DNA of 64,000 nt from Dasyornis broadbenti (lineage: Eukaryota > Chordata > Aves > Passeriformes > Dasyornithidae). The stretch spans positions 382,889 through 446,888 of the forward strand of contig VZRN01003381.1 of assembly GCA_013397935.1 (NCBI GenBank), in the 5' to 3' direction. Shown here piece after piece: positions 1 to 12,000 of the stretch. The notes below the pieces were generated by a model. The model ran no database searches. It was not told the DNA's origin and was given only the letters and a program-made list of their open reading frames with translations. Position 1 is the first letter of the stretch. Each line of letters begins with the position of its first letter. The position numbers were made by a program, and so were the translations under genes.

Positions 1-3000
1 CGCGGCCGCGACCTCCGCGCCCGCAGGTAAGGACCGGGCGGGACCCCGCCGGCTTCGCCATGGCTGCAAGGCAGCGGGAGCCCTCGTCCGCCCCCGCAGT
101 CGGTGTCGCGTTACCGGGGCATCCCCCGCTCGCCGCTTCCCTTTCCGGCTCGGCACAGTCCCTTGGAAACGCTGCAGAGGGGGAAAGTAGCGGCCCGGTA
201 CCCCCAGGCCGGGGTCGGGTTCTGCTCTGCTCCCGCAGCCCCCTTTGGTTCGCCCCACTGTCCCATCGCCCTTAGCACAACAGCTGAACGTTATTTTCCC
301 TTAATTTCCTATTTCGTTGCCTCCCACTGTCATCATGCACTGGCCGACATCTCTCTGTTCCCAGGGCCAGGCTCCCCTCGGCTGTCACAGGTGCAGCTCA
401 GCCCTCGGGGCGGCGCCGGCCGGGTTTGGGTGTTCGGCACAACCCGTCCGCGCCGGGGTGGTCGCGGAGGGAGAGAACCCCCACGGAATGGCTCCGAAAC
501 ACGAGTCAGTCCCTCTGTGCCGGGGCTGTGTCAGGCAGAGAGAAATGAGGCGCAGGGCACGCTCTGCCCGGCAGCAGTGACTGGTGGCTGTCACTGGTGA
601 CAGTGACCGACGGTAGTGACCAGGGGCTGTCACTGCGCTGTTGGAGGAGGTGGATCATCAATCTGCTCTGCGTTCTTGTTCACGCCAAGGAAATACTTTC
701 CAGACTTCTCTTTTTGTCTTATCAGTGTTTTTAGGGCAGATAAATTAGGCCGAGCCCTAGAAAGCAATCACTGAGTTCAAAGAGCAGCAGTGTAGGTCCC
801 CCCGTGCGGTGATGTGTGCGTGAGTGAAAGGACAGCACTGTGTCCCACAGTTTCACTTCACCTCTGGCTCTGCAGATGAAGTTTTACAGTCAATAAGAGT
901 TTCAGCTCCATTGTCAGTTTCTGTACAAAACTTACATTTTAAAAAGTAGAACACATACCCAAAACCCCGTTGTTTCTATTTATAATCACCTTTTTATTCA
1001 GAAAGGATCTGAGGTGGTTCCTTTTGGTTCTGTTTTCTCTTTCTGGTTAATTCAGTGATGTGGAGTACATGGAAAAGGTTACCCCCTAGTCCATTTTCTG
1101 TTCCTCTGAAACTGTTTTGTCACAGTGTGGAATTTTGATGATTTCATAATGTTACATGGTTTTTGATAGTTGTGTGTGTGTAGTTGCAAGGATTGGCTGT
1201 AGTCAAGTAGTCACTGAGCTGATGTCAATCACTGGTGGGTAGAAGCTACTGCTTCAGGAGCCAGTTGCTGCACCAGTAGCTCTGTGGCTGGACCAAAATA
1301 TGGATTTATTTGATAATTCTAAAAGCCATAGGTTCTCAGTGCTGAATAAGGTGTAAATTTCAGTATTGGGTTGAAAGATCAAACAATGTAGACACTGTAA
1401 ATTACTTAGGGAATGAAAAATCTGAAGGATGGAATTAGTGGGGATAAATTGACCCACGTGGAATTAATCCGAAGGCTCAAACCAAATAGTACTGGTGCTG
1501 CAGGTTGGTGTTCCTCCAGATATTCCAAGCAGAGCCTAGATGCTCCGAGCACAACCCATTGCTACCTGCAGCTCTCAGAACTACCCTTGGCTCCAGGCAG
1601 GCAGGGCCACAGGCAGGGAGGCAGGTACAGTTGGACTTGCAATTCCAATAGTCCTTGCCAGAAAATGGCTTCTGGGAATCATGTTTCTGGAAAGTATCTG
1701 CTTGGCTGCTGGTCTGGCATCTGGAAGTGAATTTGGATTGGCCAGTGGGATAATGAGGACAATATTAATCTTTGTTGATTGTTATTGTAAAATACATAAA
1801 ACTTGCCACTGCTTCTTCCCTGGGAATAATTCCTGAGGATGTTGTTTGTGACCTGCGGGGCTGGGTTAGAGCCCGACTATGCCACTGCTCTGTGGGCTGA
1901 GCATTTAATGGGTTTTAGAACCCAGTGTTTTTGGATCCAGTCTGAATTCCTGTAGCTCTGTTTGCCATGCTCCCTTGCAATGATGGAACAGTGGGAATCT
2001 GCTCTCTGTGTGTGGCCTGTGAGACTTGCGGTGAGCAAAGGTGTGTGAAGGTCCTGCTTGGGTTCTGTAGATTTATGAGAATATGCTTGAAAAGTGGTAT
2101 TTCTTGTGTTTCTGCTCTGCTTTTTTTTTTTCTTCACCTTTTAGGGGATATTTGTATTGTTTTTAAAAGCCTGTGCAGGTGATCTGTGTCACTTCTGGGT
2201 ATTCAGGCTGAGCCCAGTGCACATGAGCTGTTGAAACCCGCCATCCCAGGAATTCCTGCACTGATTGACTCAGATTTCGGTGTTGATGATTAGTTAGTGA
2301 CAAACTCGTGGATTTTCCAGGAAACACCACTATGAACCGGTTTCCTTGTAAGAATGTTCGGAAACCTTGTGAAGATCCAGGGCTATATCACGAACCAGAA
2401 GAGTGAAATCATCTTCCTGGAATCTGTGATCATTTGGGCTCTGGATTGTGGTAAAAAGCCAAAAGTTCCTCATAACAAATTCTGGTAAAGGTTGTGATCA
2501 AGTTTCTTCATGGTGTGTGGTGGCGGTGGAATGATCAGGATGGGCCGCAGGATGTTGGCTGCCTGCTGGCTTGAGGACCTGGTGGTCCTCAGGGTGAGAC
2601 CAGCCACCCCAGTTCCATCCCAACAAGCCTGGCTCCCACGAGTGGGATTTGCAGACTGGAATGGTTCCTGTCGGGTTCAGGGATGCAGTTCAGTCCATTG
2701 CTCATGGATTCCTGGATCTCATGGGAGCTGCTGCTGCTAATTGTGTTGAAATGTGGTTTTGTCATGCGGACAGACTTCATGCTGGGGGTTATTCTATGAC
2801 TGGATGAATTTGCATGCGTGAAACCTCTGGAGAGGAGAAGTTGCTGCTTGCTTCCTGTCACCCCCTGCATGACACTGGCAGTAAGCTGGTTTCTTCCCAA
2901 GTGACTTCAAAGAAATTAAACTTGTTCTGAAATTTCTTTTTGAAGAATGAGCTTCCTGCTGTTTCCCTCACAGCTTTTGTGAGGTTTGCAGGGGAAATTG

Positions 3001-6000
3001 TGACCCTCTCTTGTACTCGTGCAGAATGCCAGTGGCATTACTGGAGAGGGATGGATCCCTGTTGTGGTCCTGGTGCATTGCTGCTGGGACATAGTTGCTT
3101 CTTTTGTGGGTCATTCTTAGGGTGCGACTGCTCTGCCTTTGCTGGGGCTTACACTCGGGCACCTTGTGTGCTGTAGATCTATTTTTGGATAAGATTGAGG
3201 GATTGAAGCATTTTTCTCCATAGAGCAGTGTGATCTTTAAACCTGAAGTGAGAACAACTTCAGCCCAGCTGAGAACAAAGCTGGACATGAAGGGAGTGTT
3301 GGCCATGGCCAAGCTGATGTGTATGTCATGGAGATAATTCAAAGGTGTCTGGTTGGTTACAGCTTGCAGGTGGTACCACTGCAGCACTGCCAGACACCTG
3401 AGCAACCACACTCAGTTTCTGCAGCTCCCAGCCTCTTTCCTCTCCCCTGTTGTCCTGATGAAGGAGTTGTTTCCCCTCATCTCCATGCCAGCTCAGGGAA
3501 GGAGCTGGTGATGTTCAGATCTGTTCTCCCACCTTTTGCCTGTGTTTTTCTGTTTCTGTATTTGGCTTTGGTGATCCAGATCACCAAAGGATCTGGAAAG
3601 GGAAAGGCTTTCTTGCTGTTGGGGATCCCTGCTATGTATTGGCCCTGGCTGCAGCTCTTCCTTTACCTGCTTGGAGGCTTTCTGGGAAACAGAGGTTTCA
3701 CTTTAAAGAATTTCTCTGTCTTTCTTTGCACAGATCATCATGGCTCCTTCTAGCCCCACTGCTCACCCCTCCTGTTCCAGTCATCACAGCCCCACCGTGT
3801 TCACTCTGTCCAGAAGGAGCTCACAGGTTCCAGTGGATCAGGAATCTGGTCCCAGAGTTTGGGATTTCCAGCTCGCATGTCAAGGTGCTTTCATCCCCTG
3901 TGGAATTCTATGAACTCCTGAAGGTAAGGTATGGGCTCCAAGTTGTGGGAACGGTTTTGATAGAATCCCAGTGTTGCAGCTGCTGTCTGGTAACTGCTCT
4001 TGTATGGATTAGGTTTAGCTGCAGAGAATGTGTTCCTTAGGTTCCCAGAAAGCACTAGTTTCTTCCTTGAATTTTGGATGCAGCAGTGGTGCTGCTGTGG
4101 CTCTGCAGAGCCCTGTGTGTTTTATGTCGTCACTATCCGTGTGTTACCCTTTCCTCCCTCAAGGCCGCTGAGCCAGTACAGAGATGTGGCTGAAGGCATC
4201 TTCGCGGGGGAGTACAGCACTGGCAGGTCTGGGCTGATGGCTCCTCAGGATCAGACACTGTGTAGGAAATTGAACTTGTCCTTTGCTACTCCTAGGTGCA
4301 GATAAAAGCAGCCAAGCAGCGGGTGGTGATGGCCTCACTGTACCTGGGAACAGGACTCCTTGAGCAGGAGCTGGTGAGTGTGGAAGGGTTTGGGAAGGCC
4401 AGGAAGGGAATGCAGGAGAGGAATGTGGAAGGGAGGCACACGGCTCTTCTGGTTTAGGTCTGGTACGAAGCTAGGGAGCTGCTGCACTTCTTCAGCAGGT
4501 ATTTAGCCTGGGCCTGTCAGAAGGGACTGGCGTAGTGTGTATTTGTGAAACTCCACAGGGGGCTTTGTAAAACTCAGGTCATGGGAATGTATTTTTCTGT
4601 CGCATTTTTCTTGAATGGGATTCAAGCTGTAGGTGTGTAGTGCTGTGATTGGTGCAGGACACAGGTAAAGGATTGGTTCTCTGCATTTGAGACCAAGGTC
4701 AGCTTTGCTTCATGGTATTTGCCTTTTTTTTGTTCTTTCCACTGGAAACAAAAGCATTTTTGCCCAACGGCTTTAGGGAGAAGCCTGGCCTTGGCTAGAT
4801 TCTGATATTAGGATGCAAATTCCCTGGCAAGGTAAAGGTGGGCAGAGCCTGTGCAGGATTTGTGCCCAGCTGTGTCTGGGCTTGCACACAGGATTTGAAT
4901 TTGCATCTGGCAAACAACCTTCTACTTAAAGATTAAAATTGCAGTGAATTTCTACCAATGTTTGTCTTTGCTGATGCAAATCTGTGATTTGGGAATGATA
5001 TTGGGACTTGTCCTGCTAACATTAATTGCTCTTGAGAGGCCTGAAAATGTGGATATGTAGAACTGAGGCCCTTTGGTCTGTGGCTTTAGGCTGACAGAGT
5101 CTGCCGGGCTGGCAGATGCAAAGGCTGAACTGGCTGTGCGTGGCACAAGGAGGAAGGACTCGCACCAGGGTGTGGGAGCTGTCTTGGCCACAGTCTCCTG
5201 CTTCTGAGCACTTCCCTTGGAAAGTGTGTTTGCTTTTGTAATGAGGAGAGAACTGTCTCTGCAGGTGGATTGCTTAGAAGAAGCACTGGAGAAATCGCTG
5301 CAAGCAAAAGGCTCACCCGACCTCAGAGTTTCCATTCTCCTCGACTACACCAGGGGTTCCCGGGGTAGGAATTGCCTCTCTTCATTTTTGTCAGAGCCTG
5401 ATTTTACTGTTAGGCTATAGAGACAGTTCTTTTCAGAGTGGCTGTCTTGGCCAATTGGAACTACTTAAAGAATGCACCTTTCGATATTGGTCTTTTGTAT
5501 TCCAGAACTGCATATTCCCAGAAAATCATCAAGCTGAGCAGATTTTCTTCCAAAAATAGGTGGTAGGAGAAAGAAGGGCCAATCTGCTCTGTGCAACTTG
5601 TGCAGTCTTGCTTGATTCATTTGTTAGTGCTTTTGCCCTTATCCATCACGCTCACTTGCATTTTCATTTTGAAAGGAGAGTGGGAATTGTTGGAAGCAGC
5701 AGCACACTGAATCAGGAACCTGTGGTCATTTGCAGTGACTCCTGTAGATGTGTTACTAGTGCCAGTGAGGTTTGGTTAAGAAGCTTGAAAGTTTCAGACC
5801 TGCCCTGTGGCTGATTCTGAGTGTTGGTTTCAATACTGACATAGTGCAAATTAAAGTGTTTAAAGAAAGGAAAAAGGGAAAACGTGAAGTGCCAGTGGAT
5901 CAGATGGGTGATCACTCTGTAATCGGCTGAAGAGCTGTGTCATGCTGTGTCTTGTCTGTGTGATCTTTGTGTGAAACTTCCTTTCTGTCTCAGGCAGGAA

Positions 6001-9000
6001 GAATTCTCGGACAATGCTGATCCCATTGCTGCAGCGATTTCCTGAGCAAGTCCGTGTGTCGCTTTTCCACACCCCAAACCTGCGTGGACTTCTCAGACTT
6101 CTGATTCCTGAGCGTTTCAATGAGACCATTGGGCTGCAGCACATCAAGGTCTATCTCTTTGATGACAATGTGATCCTGAGTGGGTGAGTCCTGCTGCGTA
6201 CGGCCTTGGTGCAGATCATTTCGCTGGGATTTGGAAAGGGTGTCTGTGCTGCCAGAGTTATCTGAACATCTGAACTTTCCATCATGATCCTATCAATGCT
6301 CTTCTGAGATGGGAGAGCAACCACAGTTCCTCCACATGAGATTCTCAGATGAAAGAGAGTCTTTCTTAAAGTAAAAAACCTTTCGAGATTCCAAAGGAAA
6401 TGGACAGTCTGTGCTTTAGTGCAGCTGTCCCAGAGTGAGGCCTGTAGCCTGGGCTGGGAGGTTGAGAATCTTGTGGCCATGCTCTGAACTCGGCTCTTCC
6501 CTTTCTCTTCAGCGCAAATCTGAGTGATCTGTACTTCACCAATCGTCAGGACCGCTACGTCTTGCTGCAGGACTCTCCTGAGATTGCAGACTTCTTCACG
6601 GAGCTCGTGGACGCAGTTGGAGATGTGTCCCTGCAGTTACAGCAGGATGATACAGTCCAGATGATGGAGGGAATGGAACACCCATACCAAGGTAGGAGGG
6701 AGTTGTTTCACCTGTTTTGAGTGGTGAGTGACAGCCAGGGTTTAAGGATGACTTGGACTCCATCCATTTGGGAATTGCTGGGTATCTGACCATTGTTTGG
6801 ACTGTGGGGTGTCCTATTTTGTGCCATCCTATTTTGTTAAAATCAAGATTGCTCAAGTTTAGAACTGGATCTGTTGGAGTTTTTCTAGCACAGTGGCTGT
6901 TACAGGCTAATCTGGCAGTAACTCTGCAGCCATCTCAGTGGTTCCTCCTAGATGTGCTGCTTTTGGCCTTAAACAAGAACTTCAATTCTTTGGGAAGTTT
7001 TTCTGATATTAGCAGCTGCAATTCCAGGTGCTCTGGGTGTGCATGTTCTGAAGGGTTCATGAATGTGCTGCTCTTGTTGGCAATTAATCTGTTGTAGTAG
7101 AGTTCCTTCTGGGAATCAAATGGTAATTGGTTCAGGAAGACTGGGAACAAGCGTAAAAGTGAGCAGAGAAGGGTAGTGATGTGCCAGGCTGATTGCATCA
7201 TCAGTTTTTGTCCTGGCCTTGCACTGCGGGATGATGTAAGTTCAGGCTGGGGATGGGAGTTTATTTGTGTGTTCCAGCTCATTCTTGGTTGTCAGTGTAG
7301 CCTTGCCCTGGTTCTTTCCTTTTTCAGAGGACTTTTCAGGGTGCTGCCAGTTGATGAGCATTTCTCTTCTGTAGCATAACTCTGCCAACCTTGAAATGGG
7401 TGGTTTGGGCCTTAGGACAGAGAGTCACGTCCACTCTGTGTTGGCTCCTATTTGTTCCCATATCCATATCCTGTCAGTAGTTTTTCCTGGTATGTAATAG
7501 GTGACACACAGCTCTGTGCCTGTAGGTCTCAGACACTATGTCTCTGGCTTTTTCTGCAGGAGACAAAGTGGCTTACTGTGAGATTGCCAACCGGAGGGTC
7601 ATGGAGGTCATCAACTCTGCCCGGACACGGCAAGAGCTCCTTCATGCAAAGACTTTCCACAGCAGCCAGCCAGGCAGCTCCCTCTTATCCCAGCAAGGCT
7701 CTCAAGCATCTGGGAGTCTGAAACCAGAACCCGACACCTGGATCTATCCTTTAATCCAAATGAAGCCTTTTGGGATTCAAATAGATGAGATGGTCACAGA
7801 GACGCTGCTGACCGAGGCTGAGCGGGATGCCAGGATATACCTCACCACTGGCTACTTCAACTTGACGCAGGCCTACATGGACCTCATCCTGGGCACAAGG
7901 GCTGAGTACCGGATCCTCCTGGCCTCGCCAGAGGTCAATGGGTTTTTTGGTGCCAAGGGGGTGGCAGGTGCCATCCCTGCTGCGTACGTTTACATTGAAC
8001 GTCAGTTTTACAGCGAGGTCTGCTACCTGCAGCAGCAGGAGAGGGTGCAGCTACAAGAGTACTCTCGCACTGGGTGGACGTTCCATGCCAAAGGTAAGAT
8101 GCCCTTATCCCAAGGGGTCTTGTTCAGAGGTGTGTGAGAGTTGTGCTTTTGGATTGCGAAAGGAGTGAGGGGCTGGCTCGGTGCCAGTCTGGGTTTAACC
8201 TTCAAAACACTCCTCCAAGGTTCAAACAACGGTTTGGATCACTTGGGGGATGCCTTGCCTCTGGATTTCTGGTTTGATACAGTTCCAGGGATGATGTAAG
8301 AGCTGTCCCTGTGGTGACACTGAGACAGTGCCTGGATGAGAAACGTGATGTGAAGGAAAGGAAGCATTTGGATGCGTTAATGATGCAGTCAGGGCCGTGG
8401 TGCAGTTTCTTGTATCCCTTGGGCTGGTTTCAGCAGTCAGGAATGGTGACTCTGTCAGGGACCCTGGAACAGTATCTGGGGCAGGTGCTGGAGGGCAGCT
8501 GCTCCCGGAGCCTTCCCAGCAGATCTGTGTGGGGACCATGTGAGTGTTGGGGGATTTGCACCAGCTGCTGTTCACAGCACACAGGGGATGTGGTGTGTGA
8601 GGAACTGCAGCATGTGCTTATGGGAGTCAGGGCAGACAGAGGGCAAGGAGCTGAGGGAAGAATATGGACTAACGTGCAGTGAGTCAATGAATGTTGCCCT
8701 CAAGGTCTTCCATAGGAGACCCTGGGTTCCTGCTGGATACACTACACCCAGCTCCCACATGGTGCTCTGATTGAAGAGTTTGGGCCGTGGAGTGTTTGGG
8801 CTGTGACTGGAATGCCGAGGCTCTGGCCATTCCTGTTTTGAAGAGAGCTGTTAATGGTAGTGGGAATGCCTCCATCTTCCTGGTTCTCACAGGAGTGCTC
8901 GGAGGAAAGCTCAGAGGTGGTGGGAAGGGAAAGCTGCAGAGTCGGCCTTCTGACTGTTGAAAATCCCTGGGTGCTACTGGCTGCCTCTGTGTTGAAACCA

Positions 9001-12000
9001 CAAATGGATCTCAGGGTGTCACCCCTCTCCACAGCATGGCCAGGAATGCAGTGCAGGGAAACCCTTATCTCACGCAGGGCAGTGCAGGGGAGGTCCTTGC
9101 CTGCCTGCCTGGTGTGCCCTGTGTCCTCCAGGATGCATGTGCTTGAGCGACCTGTGATTCCCAGGTTCTGCCTTTGCTGGGCACTGCTAACTCCCAGTGG
9201 AATGTGGTTTGGCATAGACTGAGCCCAGAAACAAGGGCTGCTTTTCCCAGCTACCAAAATGCATGTGGTCATTGGTCGTGTTTGGGCCAGCCAGGCCTTG
9301 TGGGACAGTGCTTTGGGCTCTCTGCTGTGTGGTGTTCGCTTGGAGAGGGATGCAGGGCTTGGAGTTCAGCAGCTCCCATGCCTAGCAGGAGGGACAGCCA
9401 GAGACATTTGCTGCCTGATTTCTATTCCCCTTCAGAGTGCTGGGAGGATCAGCATGCATATCCTCCTCTGGCATGCTCTGCCTTTGGCACATGTTGGATT
9501 CACCTAGTTTCCTTCTGCAGGAGTCACATGGTGTGTGTGTGGCAGAGAGGGCAAGGACAGAAGAGGGAAGGGAGGAAGCCTTGGAGATGTGAGGGGCAGG
9601 TGCACAAGGAGCACTTGCAGCCTAACTCCTGACTGAGGACATGAGATCCCCAACAGCAAATAGTGCCTGTTGGTGCTTCCTCTCTGGGTTGAGACATGAG
9701 ACACCCTTTAGTCTCCCACAGGATTCAGCTGACAAACCCCTACCCGCTGGCTGTGCTGCAAGGCCCTCCTGCTCCCCTTAAAATGTTGGTATCCACATGC
9801 ACGGTGTCAAGCGCTGTCCCCAGGGATGTGTCTCCAGGGTGTGTTCGGCACCGTGCAGATGTAGTGAAGTGCTGTGCAGATACGGTGCACCTGCCAGCAG
9901 GACTGCCAGCAGCTGTGACATCCCAAAGCCTACGTACCACTTTCCTGGGTGTGATGTTGTGGGTGACACAGGTACATCCCTTGGGATCAGGGTCCCTTCC
10001 AAAGAAGTGCCAGTGGCTGGGTGCAGGGCAGGTGGCTGTGTGCTGTGAGATAAATCCTGTTACTGCTATTGACCGGCGCTGGGAAACTGCACTTCCCCTT
10101 GCTGGAAAGGTGAGTCACTGTTTGAGCAGATCCTGCCAGATGGCCATAAAACCAGAGACCCATAAAGGCTGTGGGACTGCCACAGGACACTTGGGAAGGC
10201 AAAGAATCTGTTCCTCATGGCTGCTGCTTGGGCAGAGGTCCAGCCTTTGGCTGGTCAGGCACCAGACAGCTCCTGGCGGGGTCCTGTTTGGTGGCAGAAT
10301 GTGCCAAATCTCTGTGCCGTGTGGCTGTTTTCATGTGGCTCCCAGAGTCTGTGGTAGGCTGTCCAGCCCATCTAGGGGGGTGAGCCCACGAGGGCTGGAG
10401 GTGGTGTGGTGTTAGGGCAGTGCCAGCTCTGAGTATGTGCTGTGGGGGCGGGGAGGAGGTTACAGGAACTGGCGGTGAATCGGCAGCGTCTTACTCAAGG
10501 CATTCTTGGAACTGCTCTGGGGCTGAGTTAGGAAACCTGCTGCTATTTTAAGGCTGAGGTGATTTTTATGCTACGGGTTCTTTGTTGCAGTCTGTGTGTG
10601 ACCAGCTGTGGGGATAAACCTCTACCAGGGACTCACCCAGGGCTGTGCTGAGGAGAGCAAAGGCTTTCTCGCTCCATTTGTGTACAGAGTGGCCACACAG
10701 CCTCTCCTTGGCAGCAGTTCTAGCTCTGCTGCGGCTGTTCCTTCTTGCCCTGCTGCAGTGGTGTGCTATAGAATAATGTGGTGTTTCCATCTTTCCCCTG
10801 AAAACCTGTCCTGGGCTCTGTCCCGCCTGCTGTCTGCGCTGGCAGAGCTGTGGGAGCTGTGGTGGTGAGTGGCAGCAGGGGCCAGGTGCCCTGGCAAGTG
10901 TCTAATCTCATCCCCGGTGGCTCCTCTGGAAGTGAGGGAGTGAAATAATTTGCACACTGGCATGTAAATTCACCTGCCAGAGCTGGAAGATGCCACTTCA
11001 TATCAGAGACCCGGGATGGGGGTTGGTCACTGAGACAGGTTGGATATACCTAGCCTGTCTGCCTGGGGCTTTGGGGCTGGTTCCTTCATGGAAAGCCTGT
11101 TTGTCTTTTCTCAATGTTTCTGAATTGACTGTGGTGCAAAACAGCCTCTAATGCAGTGATGGGGACTCGTTCTGGGTTGTTTTGGGGCAGTGTGTCCCTG
11201 GGGCGCATTGGGGGTGCTGCACTCCCAGTCAGAACAAATTGGATGTGGGCTGTGCCAGGGCACCCTGTGAGTCACGTGCAGCATCACAGCCCTGCAGGCC
11301 CTGCTGGGCTGCTCTCTGCTCTCCATGTCCTGTACAGAATCTGCAATCCATGTTTAATGCATTTAATTCAATCTGAGCAAAGGGGTCATGTGAGCCCACC
11401 CTGGTGGTTCCCTCGGCTGTTATGCTGCCTCTCTTCCTCACTTTTTCTGCAGGCCTCTGGTTGTACCTGGCAGGGAGCGACCTGCCCTGCCTGACCCTAA
11501 TTGGCTCTCCAAATTTCGGATATCGTTCAGTTCATCGTGACTTGGAAGCTCAGGTTGCAATAGTGACAGAAAATAAAGCCTTGCAGCAGCAGCTCCATCA
11601 GGTAAGTGGCAGATGCTGGGGATGCAACAGGGATGTTGTACTTTGGGGTCACACAGGGAATGCTGATGACGCAGTGGCAATAAAAACCTCCACCTACAAT
11701 AACTCAAAAGCTGCTGGAGCATGGGGAGTCCTGAGGAGCTGTCAGTGAAGTGACTATTGATGAGCTGCCTGCTGCAAGTACCCAGTGCTGGGAAATGAGG
11801 CCTTAACGGGAAGGAATGTGTGTCCCCAGTGACCTCCGGTACTGGGAGCGCTCAGGGCTGGATGTGTAGAGAGTGTCCAGAGGATCTGCTGGCTCCTCTG
11901 CTCACCAACCATGCTGCTCCTCTGAGCCCTAATCTCAGCATTGGGGCATCACCCAGGGCATGACATGTTCTGGGGTAATGAGGCTGGGCCCTTGGAACAT

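Noticed and set aside
575..640. Small palindromes around CTGTCACTGGTGACAG in PGS1 intron 1
   Set aside because: A short 7-bp palindrome in a GTGAC-rich stretch; too short and isolated to support a functional claim.
2760..2830. CR1-type LINE end suggested by ATTCTATGA near 2789
   Set aside because: Only one copy of the word is present, without the tandem ATTCTATGA tail or any upstream reverse-transcriptase similarity.
9696..10415. 239-codon plus-strand open frame in PGS1 intron 7
   Set aside because: No family signature, no splice-compatible boundaries with PGS1, and competing frames on both strands.
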